The notes beneath the pieces are model-generated. The model ran no database searches and was not told the DNA's origin. It was given only the letters and a program-made list of their open reading frames with translations. 64,000 nucleotides of DNA from Filosporella fistucella (lineage: Eukaryota > Ascomycota > Leotiomycetes > Helotiales): assembly GCA_030077755.1 (NCBI GenBank), contig JAQJZZ010000008.1, positions 4,154,001-4,218,000 of the forward strand, given 5' to 3'. This document shows positions 24,033-35,009 of this stretch, one piece after another. A program made the position numbers and the translations under genes. How positions within the stretch are numbered: position 1 is the stretch's first letter; every line of letters starts with the position of its first letter.

Positions 24033-26194
24033 AGGAGAGGCTGGAAGCTTTCAAAATCCAGTTTTATGCATTTGGCGTGGAGTTTGGTTGTGCTGGTGGG
24101 TTGGGCTGGATGGGCTCTGGAATTATACTGAAGCATGGTGGTATGCATCTGCATGATAATGACATTTGGATACTGGCTTCAAAATTCTATGACTATGTGA
24201 CCCTATCGAACCTGCCTCTTATCACATCCGAAACGAACATACATGCTATGGACCGTTGGAGCAGTGTGGCTGAACTCAGATGCTCTACCAATTAATAACA
24301 AGATACGGTATGACAAGGTCTTACCTGCAGTTAACCTCCTCGGAGGGTGTCTCCACCAATCCAATGCCCATCCAAGGGTTTCCGGCATCACCATTCAAGT
24401 TTCCGATACCTACAAGATATAAAACATCAAGATCAACAGTATGGTGGCGAATGTCTTCAAATGCGGGGTTCTTTTTCCTTGAATCGCCGTCCACGGTATG
24501 CTCCGCCTTGATGAATGATCGACGAATAATGGCATTTTTTCTCCGAAAAGCGACTATTTATAGCCATGTTGCAAGCTATACACGTGGAGATTAACATTTT
24601 ATCGCTGGGAGTCTGGTATCACCATCACCGTACGAAGTACTTATAAGCTACAACAAGAAGGCGCTTTCGGAATTTCAAGCTGTCTCGGCTGTGCCCAGTC
24701 ATGTAACCTCGACGAGGACGAGTGTGCAAACAAGCGAATTCGCAATTCAGGGGCTTGCTGCAGAATGACGCCTTGAGCACCTCGTGATGGCATTTACCGC
24801 CAACCAAAAACCTTATCAGCCAACTTTTTTCCTTCTTTCCCTCTTAGCGGTCGCTCAACATCGGTTTCTTTATCAAAGTGGTAAAGAGAAGCGCCGCACG
24901 GGGACCTGCAGACTGCAGCTGTTCTCGCCTCCTCGCACCAAGGCGATCTTAGGGACCTGATGTGAAACACGACCCCTTTGTGCGAGTGCAAGATAGAGAT
25001 ATGGTGCAGCAGGTTGAGAGGATGGTGTGGCTGAACTGTGGTGATGTGCTGAGCTCCTTGCGACAGTTTGAGTGAGGCGAGAGTTATTATATGTGGCAGA
25101 TGTTATATATGTGTATGTGGCGCATTGGGTTATTGAGATGTATGTAGCTGAGGTTTCTGCAGGTCTTGGATTGATAATAGGGAGATGCATGCTAGTTTGA
25201 TATACGATGCTGTATTACAGGCAGGTGATTCAGGAGATAGGGGATTCGCTGGCGGCGACGGTGACGTACCCTGAATTTGATCCCGGTACCTCGAGTAAGG
25301 TATGGCTGTGAACAGAAAACCAGATTTGAAGGCTTTGGCAGGAGGAGGTTGGGAGGCGATTTGGGAAACGAGATTGTTCAATGGGTGAAGACGTCAATGT
25401 AAGAATGCATGCACCATATAGTATAAAATGTATAATTAACAAAGCATGGCTATTATTATCCAAATTGTTTCCGGTCTTGAACCTGCATACGAATTTCTGA
25501 CCACCCACCAGCACCAGCATGTCACACTGCCCAGGAACGTGGTTTGGTTTTGAGACTGGCCAGCTTGCGGCGATGAAATTGAAATTGAAATAAAATAAAT
25601 CTTAATCAAAGATCCACCTTCTACGCTTCTCCTCCACAAATGCAAAACTCAAAATAGCATAATAATTTTTGCTTGCTGCATCCGGCGACGGCGGTCGGAT
25701 CTTGGTCTTTGTCGTTGTCGTTGTCATTTCCTCCCCCTTATCGCGGCTCCATAATTTTCATCGGCTTTTCTCAGGAACCATCACCTCAGAAATAATTGTT
25801 CGTTCGTCGGTCGGTTGTCCACCAGAAACGATACGGTACGATTCGATACACTGAATCTCTGGACCGGGACTTGCAAAAAATTGGAACTAGAGCTACAGAA
25901 TTGCAATCGCGCCTCCTTCCTTCGCCTCCGGCATTTTTGCGGGCAACTAGCTACTCACAAACAACTGCGCCGACCGTAATTTGATCCTCCTCCACCTGCC
26001 CTGTCTTGACTCCTTGGCAGCAACAACGCGACTTCAACATCACATCCATCTACACATTCGTTTCCAACTGCTTTTCGCCCGCCAACCCATTATCACTCAC
26101 CTGCTTCACAGCCAGAGTAGAATCACAGCCAAACCGGCAGATCGAAAGCAATATCTATCTCAAAGTGTCTGCAATCACTGAACCATCGCCAGAC
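24033..26194. other. Gene-poor region and long upstream region of knr4 (2.2 kb)
   Basis: No convincing gene. The part from about 25650 to 26194 is pyrimidine-rich and probably contains the promoter and a long 5' leader of knr4. A tRNA-like fragment on the minus strand around 24300-24270 (AATTGGTAGAGCATC) does not fold as a tRNA. Minus-strand ORFs at 24794-25645 overlap one another in different frames and look random. Confidence 0.4.
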
Positions 26195-27964
26195 ATGGCG
26201 TCGTAAGTTCCCCATCCCCTTTTCTTGCGCATCCCCGTTATACTCTTCACCAGCTTCAATCATCATGCAACGTCACTAATCATGAATGTGGTACCAGGCT
26301 CGGTTCAGCCTTTCGATCGTTCTGGCATACGATGACCAGTTATGACAGACGTATGTTTGCATTGTTATGGTACCTGAGACCAACATCTAATTAGATAAAC
26401 AGATTCTTCCTACGACTCTCCCTACCGAACAGGTCAACACGTTCCCCTCGCACAAAGCAGACATGCTCCTTTGACCTCGGTCGCTACAACCGCTTCAGAA
26501 TCTCGAGCTGATGTCAGTTCGCCATACTTCGAGGATGCTGGCCGACATTCCACCTCTGCTTTGAACGGGGGCGCTTACCCTTCCTCACCACATGCACACA
26601 GTCCTGCTCCTCAGTCGCCTTCTCCATACTCTCCTGGCATGAGATCGAGCGCTGCCCTACACCGAACAAATACAAACGAGAACTTTGAGAATGTAACACC
26701 TGGAGAGATCCAATTGCAGCCTTTTGAGCAGGGGCTTCCCCCACCTCCACCTGTTGGACATTCTTGGAAGAGGATCGATAGATGGGCAGAGGAGAATTAC
26801 CCAGAGCTGTTCGATCAATTATGTGAAGGATGCACTTCGAACGATTTGAACGAATTGGAACATCAACTGGATTGTTCGCTTCCTATGGAAGTCCGGGAAT
26901 CTTTGCAGGTTCATGATGGCCAAGAGAGAGGTGGAAACCCGACTGGAATCATCTTCAGCTCCATGCTGCTAGATTGTGAGGAGATTGTGCAAGAATGGGA
27001 AAATTGGAAGAAGGTCAACATGGAATACTTGACTGAACCAATCACCTTAAAACCATCGACACCGTTGAAAGCGCTCGGCGGTTCCTCATCTTCATCATCT
27101 AAGGTACCTGCACAATCAGCACAAAACCCTCTGTGGAGACAAGAGCTCCTTTTGAAACAGGACTCTCAACCCCCTAATGCTATTCAAAAAGTCTATGCTC
27201 ATCCTGCCTGGATTCCCCTGGTTCGTGATTGGGGTGGAAATAATTTGGCTGTCGATCTTGCGCCTGGCCCAGCTGGAAAATGGGGTCAAGTCATCCTGTT
27301 CGGCAGAGACTATGATTGTAAATATGTGGTTGCACGGTCCTGGTCAGCTTTCATGGCCACTGTTGCAGATGATTTGAACAGTGGCAAATGGTTCGTGGAT
27401 GAGGAAACAAACGAGCTTAAACTGAGGGAATTCAAATCGAGAAATGTCGAGCCTGGGTATTTGGATATCTTGAGATGGAGAATGGATCAAAAGTATGGTC
27501 GCAAGAACGTACGAAGACGATCACAGGCTCCTATGGGCGGTCAAGGAGGCGGATCTCCAGGCGGATCTCCATATGCAAGCCCAACTGCAGAGACTGGTGG
27601 AGAACCTCGTGGACGATCTATGCAGCGATTCAGTGGAGCTTCACCTGTCCCAAGTCCTAATCGACCAAATTACAGCAAATCAAGCCCGCTTGCAAGAGTC
27701 ACCGAGGAAGGCTCAACTCCAATCAAAGTTCATACCAATTTCGCCAAGCCAGAGAAACTTGTGGAGGTGGAAACTCCAAGGCCTAGCGAGGATCAAAAGG
27801 ACAAGCAAAATAAAACCCTTGAGAGTCTTCTCTCCCCAGTTTCACTGGATGATGACAAGGAGAACAACAAGGCTGGAGACTCGAACGTCAAGCCATTGAC
27901 AAATGGTAACGCAAAGAAGGCTACTGTTGAAGATGATACTACTATGAAAACGATTGAGATTTAA
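26195..27964 (+). CDS. knr4: Cell wall assembly regulator Smi1/Knr4
   Basis: Largely disordered hub protein that in yeast links cell-wall synthesis and the Slt2 MAP-kinase pathway. Exons are 26195-26202, 26298-26350 and 26403-27964, giving 540 residues. The first exon encodes only MAS (part), continuing LGSAFRSFWHTMTSYDR and HSSYDSPYRTGQHVPLA. This start is conserved among fungal Knr4 proteins, supporting the 8-base first exon. A Pro/Ser-rich segment precedes the SUKH (SMI1/KNR4) globular domain: SWKRIDRWAEENYPELFDQL, LNELEHQLDCSLPMEVRESL, VHDGQERGG, AHPAWIPLVRDWGGNNLAVD, LFGRDYDCKYVVARSW. The last 170 residues are low-complexity and end in an acidic/Lys tail. The SUKH superfamily is also used by bacterial immunity proteins (known for the superfamily). 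Confidence 0.93.
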
Positions 27965-28809
27965 AGTGCAACTTTTCTGCTTACCGCAATCGATATGAAC
28001 ATGGCGTTAGAGGCGCGTTTAATGGGCGTTTTCCTTGAGAAAACCTGTCATAATGGAATGGCATGCATTGGGAGGTCTTTGTGTCTTTTGACCGAGTTCC
28101 CCTACACTGGAACAGGTCTTAGTACTCACGAGGCGTAATCGACATCAAACCGCATATTCAAAGAAAATTCAATCAAGTCGCTTTCTTCTTTCGAAGCCTC
28201 TGGCCAGGCAGAGCGGGCTCGTTTTCTCTGCAGGTTAGGAAGCTTCGTTGTACAAGTAGAATGGGCGGGAGCTTTTTTCTGGGCTGCATTTTTCTTCATT
28301 TCTGAATGGTGGTAGTAGAGGGGAAGAGGAGAGAAGGGGGATTTGAGGAGCTTGGTAACAAGAACACTTTGTATGTACATGACGAATAAGACGAAGACGA
28401 GATGCATTTGTTTTCTGCGGATCGTCTGGATCAGGGGAAAGAAGGGATTGATTGGTAGCAATAACTGAGATTGCTACTAGTAGAGGTGAATACCATGGCC
28501 TTTACCTATGCTTTCTTTGAACATTAAATGGTTGGGTGAAATTTGTCATGAAAGTAAACTACACCCTGAAAAGTGACAGCCCAACACCGTAGATGAGGCT
28601 CTTCAATCTCGGAGCTTGAAACAGCTGAAGTGGAGCTGTGTATCACGTGCCACTCTGTCGCATCATTCGCCCGGCGACCGCGCAAGCTGATAGCCAGCCA
28701 GCTCCAACCTTGACTTCAACGACAACGGTCCTACTATTTAAGACTCAAACGAAAGCGCATTATTCGATACCTTGAGAATCTTTGAACCTCAAAAGAAAGA
28801 CTAGCTATC
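27965..28809. other. Intergenic between knr4 and vps68; weak minus-strand ORF
   Basis: A minus-strand ORF at 28461-28126 (111 codons, ending NMRFDVDYAS) has an internal TCCTAACCTGCAG that looks like a branch site and acceptor, so a small spliced gene is possible. No family is recognised and I do not call it. Confidence 0.3.
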
Positions 28810-29645
28810 ATGTCGGAAGAGCGCCTCTGGAAGTTCAGAAAGCCGGAATGGATGAATAGTGCGACTACTCGAAGCGCGGGGGTGTATGGAGCTGGTGCTT
28901 TGGTGTGTTAACTTTCTTTATTTAATTTGATTTGATTTAGGGGAAGAGGAAGAGGAGGAGGAGGAGAGTTGCAGCGGAATAGGGAAGATGGGCAGGTCGT
29001 AGAGTGGGATGTGGTATCCAGATCAATCTAGCTTCTGGGGAGGGAGCCTTGTGCCCTATTCCTATATTTTCCCCTCTCTCAACTCTTCAACCATAACCAT
29101 CTATCTCCAGATCCCATACCAAAAGCTAACATTCCATCCTTCAGTTCTCCCTCGCCTTCTTCACCCTCCTCGACGCAGCCGTATGGTCACACTCACCCAA
29201 AAACGGGTCCGAAACCACGCACATAACCTTCATCGACTGGCTTCCTCTCATCTTCTCTTCTCTCGGCATGCTAATCATAAACTCGATTGAGAAAACCCGT
29301 CTGTCCGCCGACTCGTTCTCTTATTCCGGCTCCGGCGTGGCTTGGAAAGCGAGAGTCGTGCTCTTCCTGGGTTTTGCGAGTCTGGCGGGGGGCATGGCGG
29401 GTGGTGTCACGGTGATGGTTCTTAAGTATGTTGTTACTGGGGCGCCGACGCCAACGATCTATATGGGTGTTGCGAATTTGGTGGCGAATGGGTTGGTGAT
29501 GTTGAGGTGAGTTTGTGGTTGTTTCGCTCTTGTTTGGAGTAGGTTGCGATTCGGGGATCTTAGCTAATGTTTGGTGTTTAGCTCGGTGGTACTGTGGGTG
29601 AGCCAGAATATGGAGGATGAGTATTCTTATAACTTGGCTTTGTGA
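28810..29645 (+). CDS. vps68: Vacuolar sorting protein Vps68 (TMEM50/UPF0220 family)
   Basis: Four-span membrane protein; in yeast Vps68 works with Vps55 in endosome-to-vacuole sorting. Exons are 28810-28902, 29145-29506 and 29582-29645, giving 172 residues. It starts MSEERLWKFRKPEWMNSAT and continues SAGVYGAGALFSLAFFTLLD across the first intron. Hydrophobic segments are seen at LFSLAFFTLLDAAVW, WLPLIFSSLGMLIIN, VVLFLGFASLAGGMAGGVTV and IYMGVANLVANGLVMLSSVV. NSIEKTRLS after the second span is a family feature. The first intron is long for this genome (242 bases) and carries a purine-rich GAGGAGGAGG tract. Confidence 0.9.
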
Positions 29646-30564
29646 GGAGTAAGCTATGCAGGGAGTGGGATGGGGGAATAGTTTGCCAGTGAAGCTGTGA
29701 TACAGATGGGGGATATGGAGATTGGAATGAACGGGCATGGATATGGGAATGGAATGAAATTTCATATGTGTGTAGCATAAATCTGTGGTTTAGGAGCAAT
29801 TGAGCGGTTTACTTTTCCTGGCTTTGCAGATGGTAGGCTTGCTGGGAACAGCTGGTGAACCCTCACGCAATTGGAAGGTATATTTCAATTGCTAAGCTAG
29901 ACTAAATCCTGAAACTGGATTCAGAAGCTAATTCTTGTGTTTCCTGCCAGCATTTCAATTGCTAAGCTAGACTAAATCCTGAAACTGGATTCAGAAGCTA
30001 ATTCTTGTGTTTCCTGCCAGCATTTCAATTGCTAAGCTAGACTAAATCCTGAAACTGGATTCAGAAGCTAATTCTTGTGTTTCCTGCCAGCCTCAGAAAG
30101 TATATGATATCAGAATTTGATTCTTGATGATGCAATTAAAGGAATATAACTAGAGGTAGTAAAGAAGGGAGATTCAACTTGAAGTCGGATATCGACGTAT
30201 TGTCCCACACTTCCGTGCAGCCTCGTTCCTCATGGAAGCATATTCAACCCATTTTCCCGATTTCGAAACAGTTGCAAACTGCTGGAAACACAGTGAATAG
30301 CATAGTCTCATGTTTTTCGATGCGAAATGTCTATACTATTATAACTTTGTGTAACTTCCATCATTTGATATCAGCCTAACCCTCATTCGACCAACCGAGG
30401 ACCCTGACAGCCTCGCGTCCCCAAAAAAAGTACGCGATCCTACTCGAACTTCCGGACATCCTCTCCAGTTTTCCAAACCTCACTTCACACTCATTCCTTA
30501 CTTTCATTTCATCTATGGCTCTTTCCATTCACTGTACCTACCGGTAACAAACACACTTGCCACA
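29646..30564. other. Intergenic between vps68 and gpi13
   Basis: Holds a three-copy 70-bp tandem repeat (annotated separately), and nearer the right end the promoter and leader of gpi13. No gene was seen. Confidence 0.5.
29881..30090. repeat. Perfect tandem repeat, three units of 70 bp
   Basis: Three head-to-tail units at 29881-29950, 29951-30020 and 30021-30090. Each runs from (t/c)atttcaattgctaagc to tgtgtttcctgccag. The second and third are identical; the first differs only at its first base (t instead of c). The unit is not a multiple of three and no gene overlaps it. Near-zero divergence indicates recent amplification or an assembly artefact. Confidence 0.97.
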
Positions 30565-33500
30565 ATGGCGGATCGTTCTCCGTCCTTCCCGGCCCTGGGG
30601 GATACAACATCAGTTGCAGCACAATATGCTCGCGCGAAAGCGGTGAGGGAGGAGGCAGAGAGGAAGAAGGTAGAGGGCATTATGAAAGCTCATGGACTAG
30701 GGAAGAAACCTAAAAGTACGATTGAGAAATTGAACGAATGGAAGGCGGGGAATTTCAGGAGGGAGTGGGCTTGGGGGATGGGTGTTTTTGTATGGTTACT
30801 GTGAGTGTTTGCCTATATAATGGAGGAGATCAATTGAGCTAACATGAATGCAGATTCACACATATTTCTGGCATCTACTTCTTTACCAAAGGATTCCTCC
30901 TTACCCGGCTTGTCCTTGAAGAGAAATCCTCTTGTTCCGAACCACCCATCACTCTCTCGTCCTCGTTCAAAGGCATCGGTACACCAGAAGCTGGCTGCTG
31001 GCATCCTAAAACTTTCGATAAAGCGGTTATTATTTTGATTGATGCGCTCCGCTACGACTTTACGGTCCCTTTCGAAAATAGTACCTCGTCACCAGCACAG
31101 GCATATCATAATTCGTTTCCTTTCCTGTATGACACAGCCATTACAGAACCACATAATGCATTCTTACTCCCTTTTATTGCGGATCCGCCGACTACGACTT
31201 TACAGCGCTTGAAAGGTCTTACTACAGGCACTTTACCTACTTTCATTGATGCGGGCTCGAATTTCGCGGGAACGGCTATTGAAGAGGATAATTTGCTTAT
31301 GCAGTTAAGGGATGCAGGCAAAAAGATTGTACACCTGGGGGATGACACATGGACGAAGCTTTTCCCGGGATACTTTGAGGAGGATATGAGTAGAGCATAT
31401 GATAGTCTCAATGTGTGGGATTTACATACGCTTGATAATGGGGTTACGAAACACATTTTTCCTCTGTTGGAGAGAGAGAAGAGGAAGGATTGGGATGTTT
31501 TGGTTGCGCATTACTTAGGTGTCGATCATGCGGGCCATAGATATGGTCCTAATCATCCGGCTATGACTGCTAAGCTACAGCAGATGAATGGGTTACTCAA
31601 AGATGTTGTAAAGAAGATGGATGAAAACACTCTATTGGTGGTTATGGGAGACCACGGGATGGATGCTAAAGGCGATCACGGTGGAGAGAGTGATGATGAA
31701 GTTCAAGCTGCCTTGTGGATGTATTCCAAGAAAGGAATATTTGGAAGAACCAAGAAGGAATTCTTCATTCCACCTGCTACTGCGAAAGAGAGGCCAGTCA
31801 ATCAGATTGATTTGGTGCCAACTTTGGGCCTTCTGCTTGGGATACCGATCCCTTTTAACAATCTGGGAAAGCCAATCGAAGAGGCCTTTGCAGGTAAGAA
31901 AGGCAATGCGTGGGAGAATCTAGCTAGCGTGGCTAGGACAGCAGCAGCTGGGATTAGGAGGTATCAAGCAGCTTATTACACAGCTCGTGGGATTGACGAG
32001 AGCAAAATCGACGGTTCCCCACACGCGTTATGGGAAATTGCGGAGAAATCTATGTCCGGCAATGGGAAACATTTCAAATGGGAAGACACATATACGACAT
32101 TTTCTGCTTTCTCATCTGAGACTTTGAGGATTTGTCGAGATCTGTGGGCTCGATTTGATGTCCCTTGTATGATTCTGGGCATTTCCATCCTAGCTGCTAG
32201 TTTACTTATGCTTCTACTGTTTGCCAACGGCAATGCTGAAGATGGATCTGCTGTTGATGATCCGGAGCTTGACAGAGCAGAGTTGCAGTTAGAGATCGAT
32301 ACGTTTGCGAAAGGGGAGATTATGACGTCTGAAGAGACTTCCAGTAGGATTATTCTACGAGGTGCGCTTATTGGTTCTGCCTTGGGTGCTCTCCTCTCCC
32401 CAGCTTTCCTAATCCACTTATCGCCGACATCTCCAGTTGAGTATGTCGCTGCGGTCGCGACTATCTCTGGGCTTGTTGGCGGCTTGTATCAAGATTGGAG
32501 GTACAGAAATTCATGGAGTCATCCGTTCCCCAAGACTTTTTGGGGCTGGCTTGCAGTCTTATTTACTGTCGGTCAATCGATCGGTTTCGCTTCGAACTCG
32601 TACACTATCTGGGAAGACTCGATATTGCTGTTTTTCATCTCCACGTTCGGAATCTTGACCGCGGCATCGTCTCTCCGACTAGAGAAACTGGAGGATAGAA
32701 CACTGGGTGTATATCACTCTCTTGTATTTATTGCCCTGGGATGGGCAGCATCTTTCTCAAAGCTTTGCAGAGAAGAGCAGATGCCATATTGCAAGTCGAC
32801 ATATTACGCTTCCGCCAATTCGTCTACTTCTGCTCCATGGCAGCTGGTGATTCCTTTCGTGGTGGCAATGTTTCTTCCCGCTATCATCAAGTCATACTAC
32901 GTAGGAAGTCGCTCCTATGAAGGGTTTGCACCTATTTGGATAGGCTGGGCTTTCCGGACAGGCCTCCTCTTCACTGCTGTGTTTTGGATGCTAGATGCCG
33001 CAGATGACGGAGAGTGGTTCCCAAATTACCCAACTGGTCTGCTCAAGACTATTCGTGTTCCTATTGCTCAAGCAGTTTTCGCTCTGGCTATAGGGGCTGG
33101 TACAACTGCATTTATCTACGCTCCTCCTTGTGTCTCGATCAGTACTTCTGCCTCTTCAACGCCACACTCTCAAATGGTTAATTCCTCTGGAGCCACAGTC
33201 ACCATTCTCGGCTTCGCCAACACCCACGGCACGCGCTACTTTCTCCTCGTCACCAATCTCCTCCTCTGCGTCCTGCTGGTCCAGAAGCCCATGGGCGCCG
33301 GAGCTCTCGCAATAATGGCCTGGCAAATCCTCTCTCTCGTCGAAATCCTCGACCTAAACGCTCTGACATCTTCTCCCATCGGTCCCATCATACTCGCCCT
33401 CCTAGGCTCATTCCACTTCTTCAAAACAGGACACCAAGCCACCCTCTCCGCAATCCAATGGGAATCAGCGTTCATCCCTATGCATACCATCCACTACCCC

Positions 33501-33848
33501 TACTCTCCCCTCCTCGTAGCACTCAACTCCTTCGGAGCCCAGATCCTAGCCGTCGCCTGCGTTCCGCTCATCGTACTCTGGAAGCAGACACCGAGGAAGA
33601 AAGGCATTCTAAGGAATACGCTTGTTGCGCTGGGTTGGCACATAGCGTATTATGCTACTATCTGTCTTGCTACTACGATGTGGGCGGGCCATTTGAGGAG
33701 ACATTTGATGTTGTATCGCATTTTCAGTCCGAAATTTATGACTGCTGCCGTGGCGCTGTTGGTAGTTGAGGTTGTGGGATTGGGGGTTGCGTTGGTGGGT
33801 GTAAGGTGGAATGCGGGGAGTGTAGGGGAGATTTTTGGGTGGGGTTAA
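30565..33848 (+). CDS. gpi13: GPI ethanolamine phosphate transferase 3 (Gpi13/PIG-O)
   Basis: ER membrane enzyme that transfers phosphoethanolamine to the third mannose of the GPI anchor, the link to the protein. Exons are 30565-30800 and 30854-33848, giving 1076 residues. After a cytosolic start comes the first span (WAWGMGVFVWLLFTHISGIY). The alkaline-phosphatase-like luminal domain has the metal-binding motifs ILIDALRYDF, LVAHYLGVDHAGHRYG and VVMGDHGMDAKGDHGG. Features specific to PIG-O rather than PIG-N/G are the CWHPKTFDKAV lead-in and IADPPTTTLQRLKGLTTGTL. From about residue 460 there are many membrane spans. The 53-base intron falls within the first span. A second family member, las21, lies 20 kb downstream. 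Confidence 0.94.
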
Positions 33849-35009
33849 TTGGGAGGAGGTAATTGAGAAGGCGTGGTATGAGATTGGTGTGAGTTTGAAT
33901 GAGAGAGGTCAGAGAGGAGGGGTGTTGATGTGTGGAATGTTTTGTAGGAAGGGACAGATTTCTTTTGTTTATTACCCAGGTCTTGGGAATCGATTGCATA
34001 GCGAATGGATGGGATATATACACCAGGCAAATACAACATCAAAGTCGGGTTCAACATTTGTTTCTTGTCTTTTCTCTCTTCCGAAACCCTTAAACGTTTT
34101 ATAAGTGATACTCGATAGTTCGAGCAGCGTCAATAGAATATATGTGTTAGCTTTCTTTCAGGCATTATTTTTCCCTGTTTATCTTTCTACTGAGACGGCG
34201 CTATTCTCGTTTCCGTTTCATTCAATGCAGAAAAGATCTGCTTCGACATTGCATCACATGTCGAAAAATCTAATGCTATTTCCCAATTTTCAAAAACACC
34301 ACCCTTCGTTTCCTTAGCCATTTTTCAAAAGATATCACGCACTGCCCCACTACCGATATACCTACAGACATATCTCAAAATATATTCTTGTATACTGAGG
34401 CACCTAGAGTTAAGAATTTCCATCTCAAGTAATTAAGTTGAGTTTGTAAGGAAGGAGGTATCTAACCCAGCCTCTCTCCTCTCCTTCTAACTTGAGGTAG
34501 CAGAGCAATTCCTTCCCCTGCTTTCCCAAACCTACATTTTTCATTACGACTTGGAAAACAATTGGAGAAATTCTATCAATGCAAGGCGGAATCTTACATC
34601 GCTTCTGCCAATTCATTCTCGTTCTTGAGGCGTTGGGGTGTACGAATTATGCAGTGCTCGTCAGCCCCACCAGTTCTGCTACAACATGCACTCACTTTGC
34701 ACCTACTGGCGACTCTTAGGTCGAGAGGTGCAGAAATTTTCAGCTCAGGCGGTTACAAGTGAGGCGTTGAACATGTTGGGCACCATCGGCAGTAGGACAA
34801 TTAATGAGGTGGAACGGAGCCTGATGCACTGAGAAAGTTAGGAACCTCCTTACTTTTAGACTTGCCTAAATCTCACCTTAGATTATCTTATTACAGTTGT
34901 CCAAGTGCCTTGCTCCTTTTGGATCTAAGCAGTCCCTCCAGCAGGAAATTCCTAGCTGAAGTCTTAGAACATCAAAATCATACCGAGTCGTCAATTCTTC
35001 TTGAGCAAT
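33849..35009. other. Intergenic between gpi13 and the Helo-like/ankyrin gene
   Basis: Only short ORFs without features. No repeat or target-site duplication was recognised that would mark an insertion. Confidence 0.4.

Noticed and set aside
24270..24300. tRNA-like stretch on the minus strand (AATTGGTAGAGCATC)
   Set aside because: It resembles a D-arm, but the partner GCTC, an anticodon stem of proper size and a GTTCRA T-arm are absent.
24794..25645. Overlapping minus-strand ORFs upstream of knr4
   Set aside because: Several frames open at once, no domains; consistent with random open frames in GC-poor control sequence.
28126..28461. 111-codon minus-strand ORF next to knr4
   Set aside because: No recognisable family. 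A possible intron signal inside leaves the model undefined.
29881..30090. Tandem repeats considered as a CRISPR array
   Set aside because: The 70-bp units abut with no spacers, and the genome is eukaryotic.
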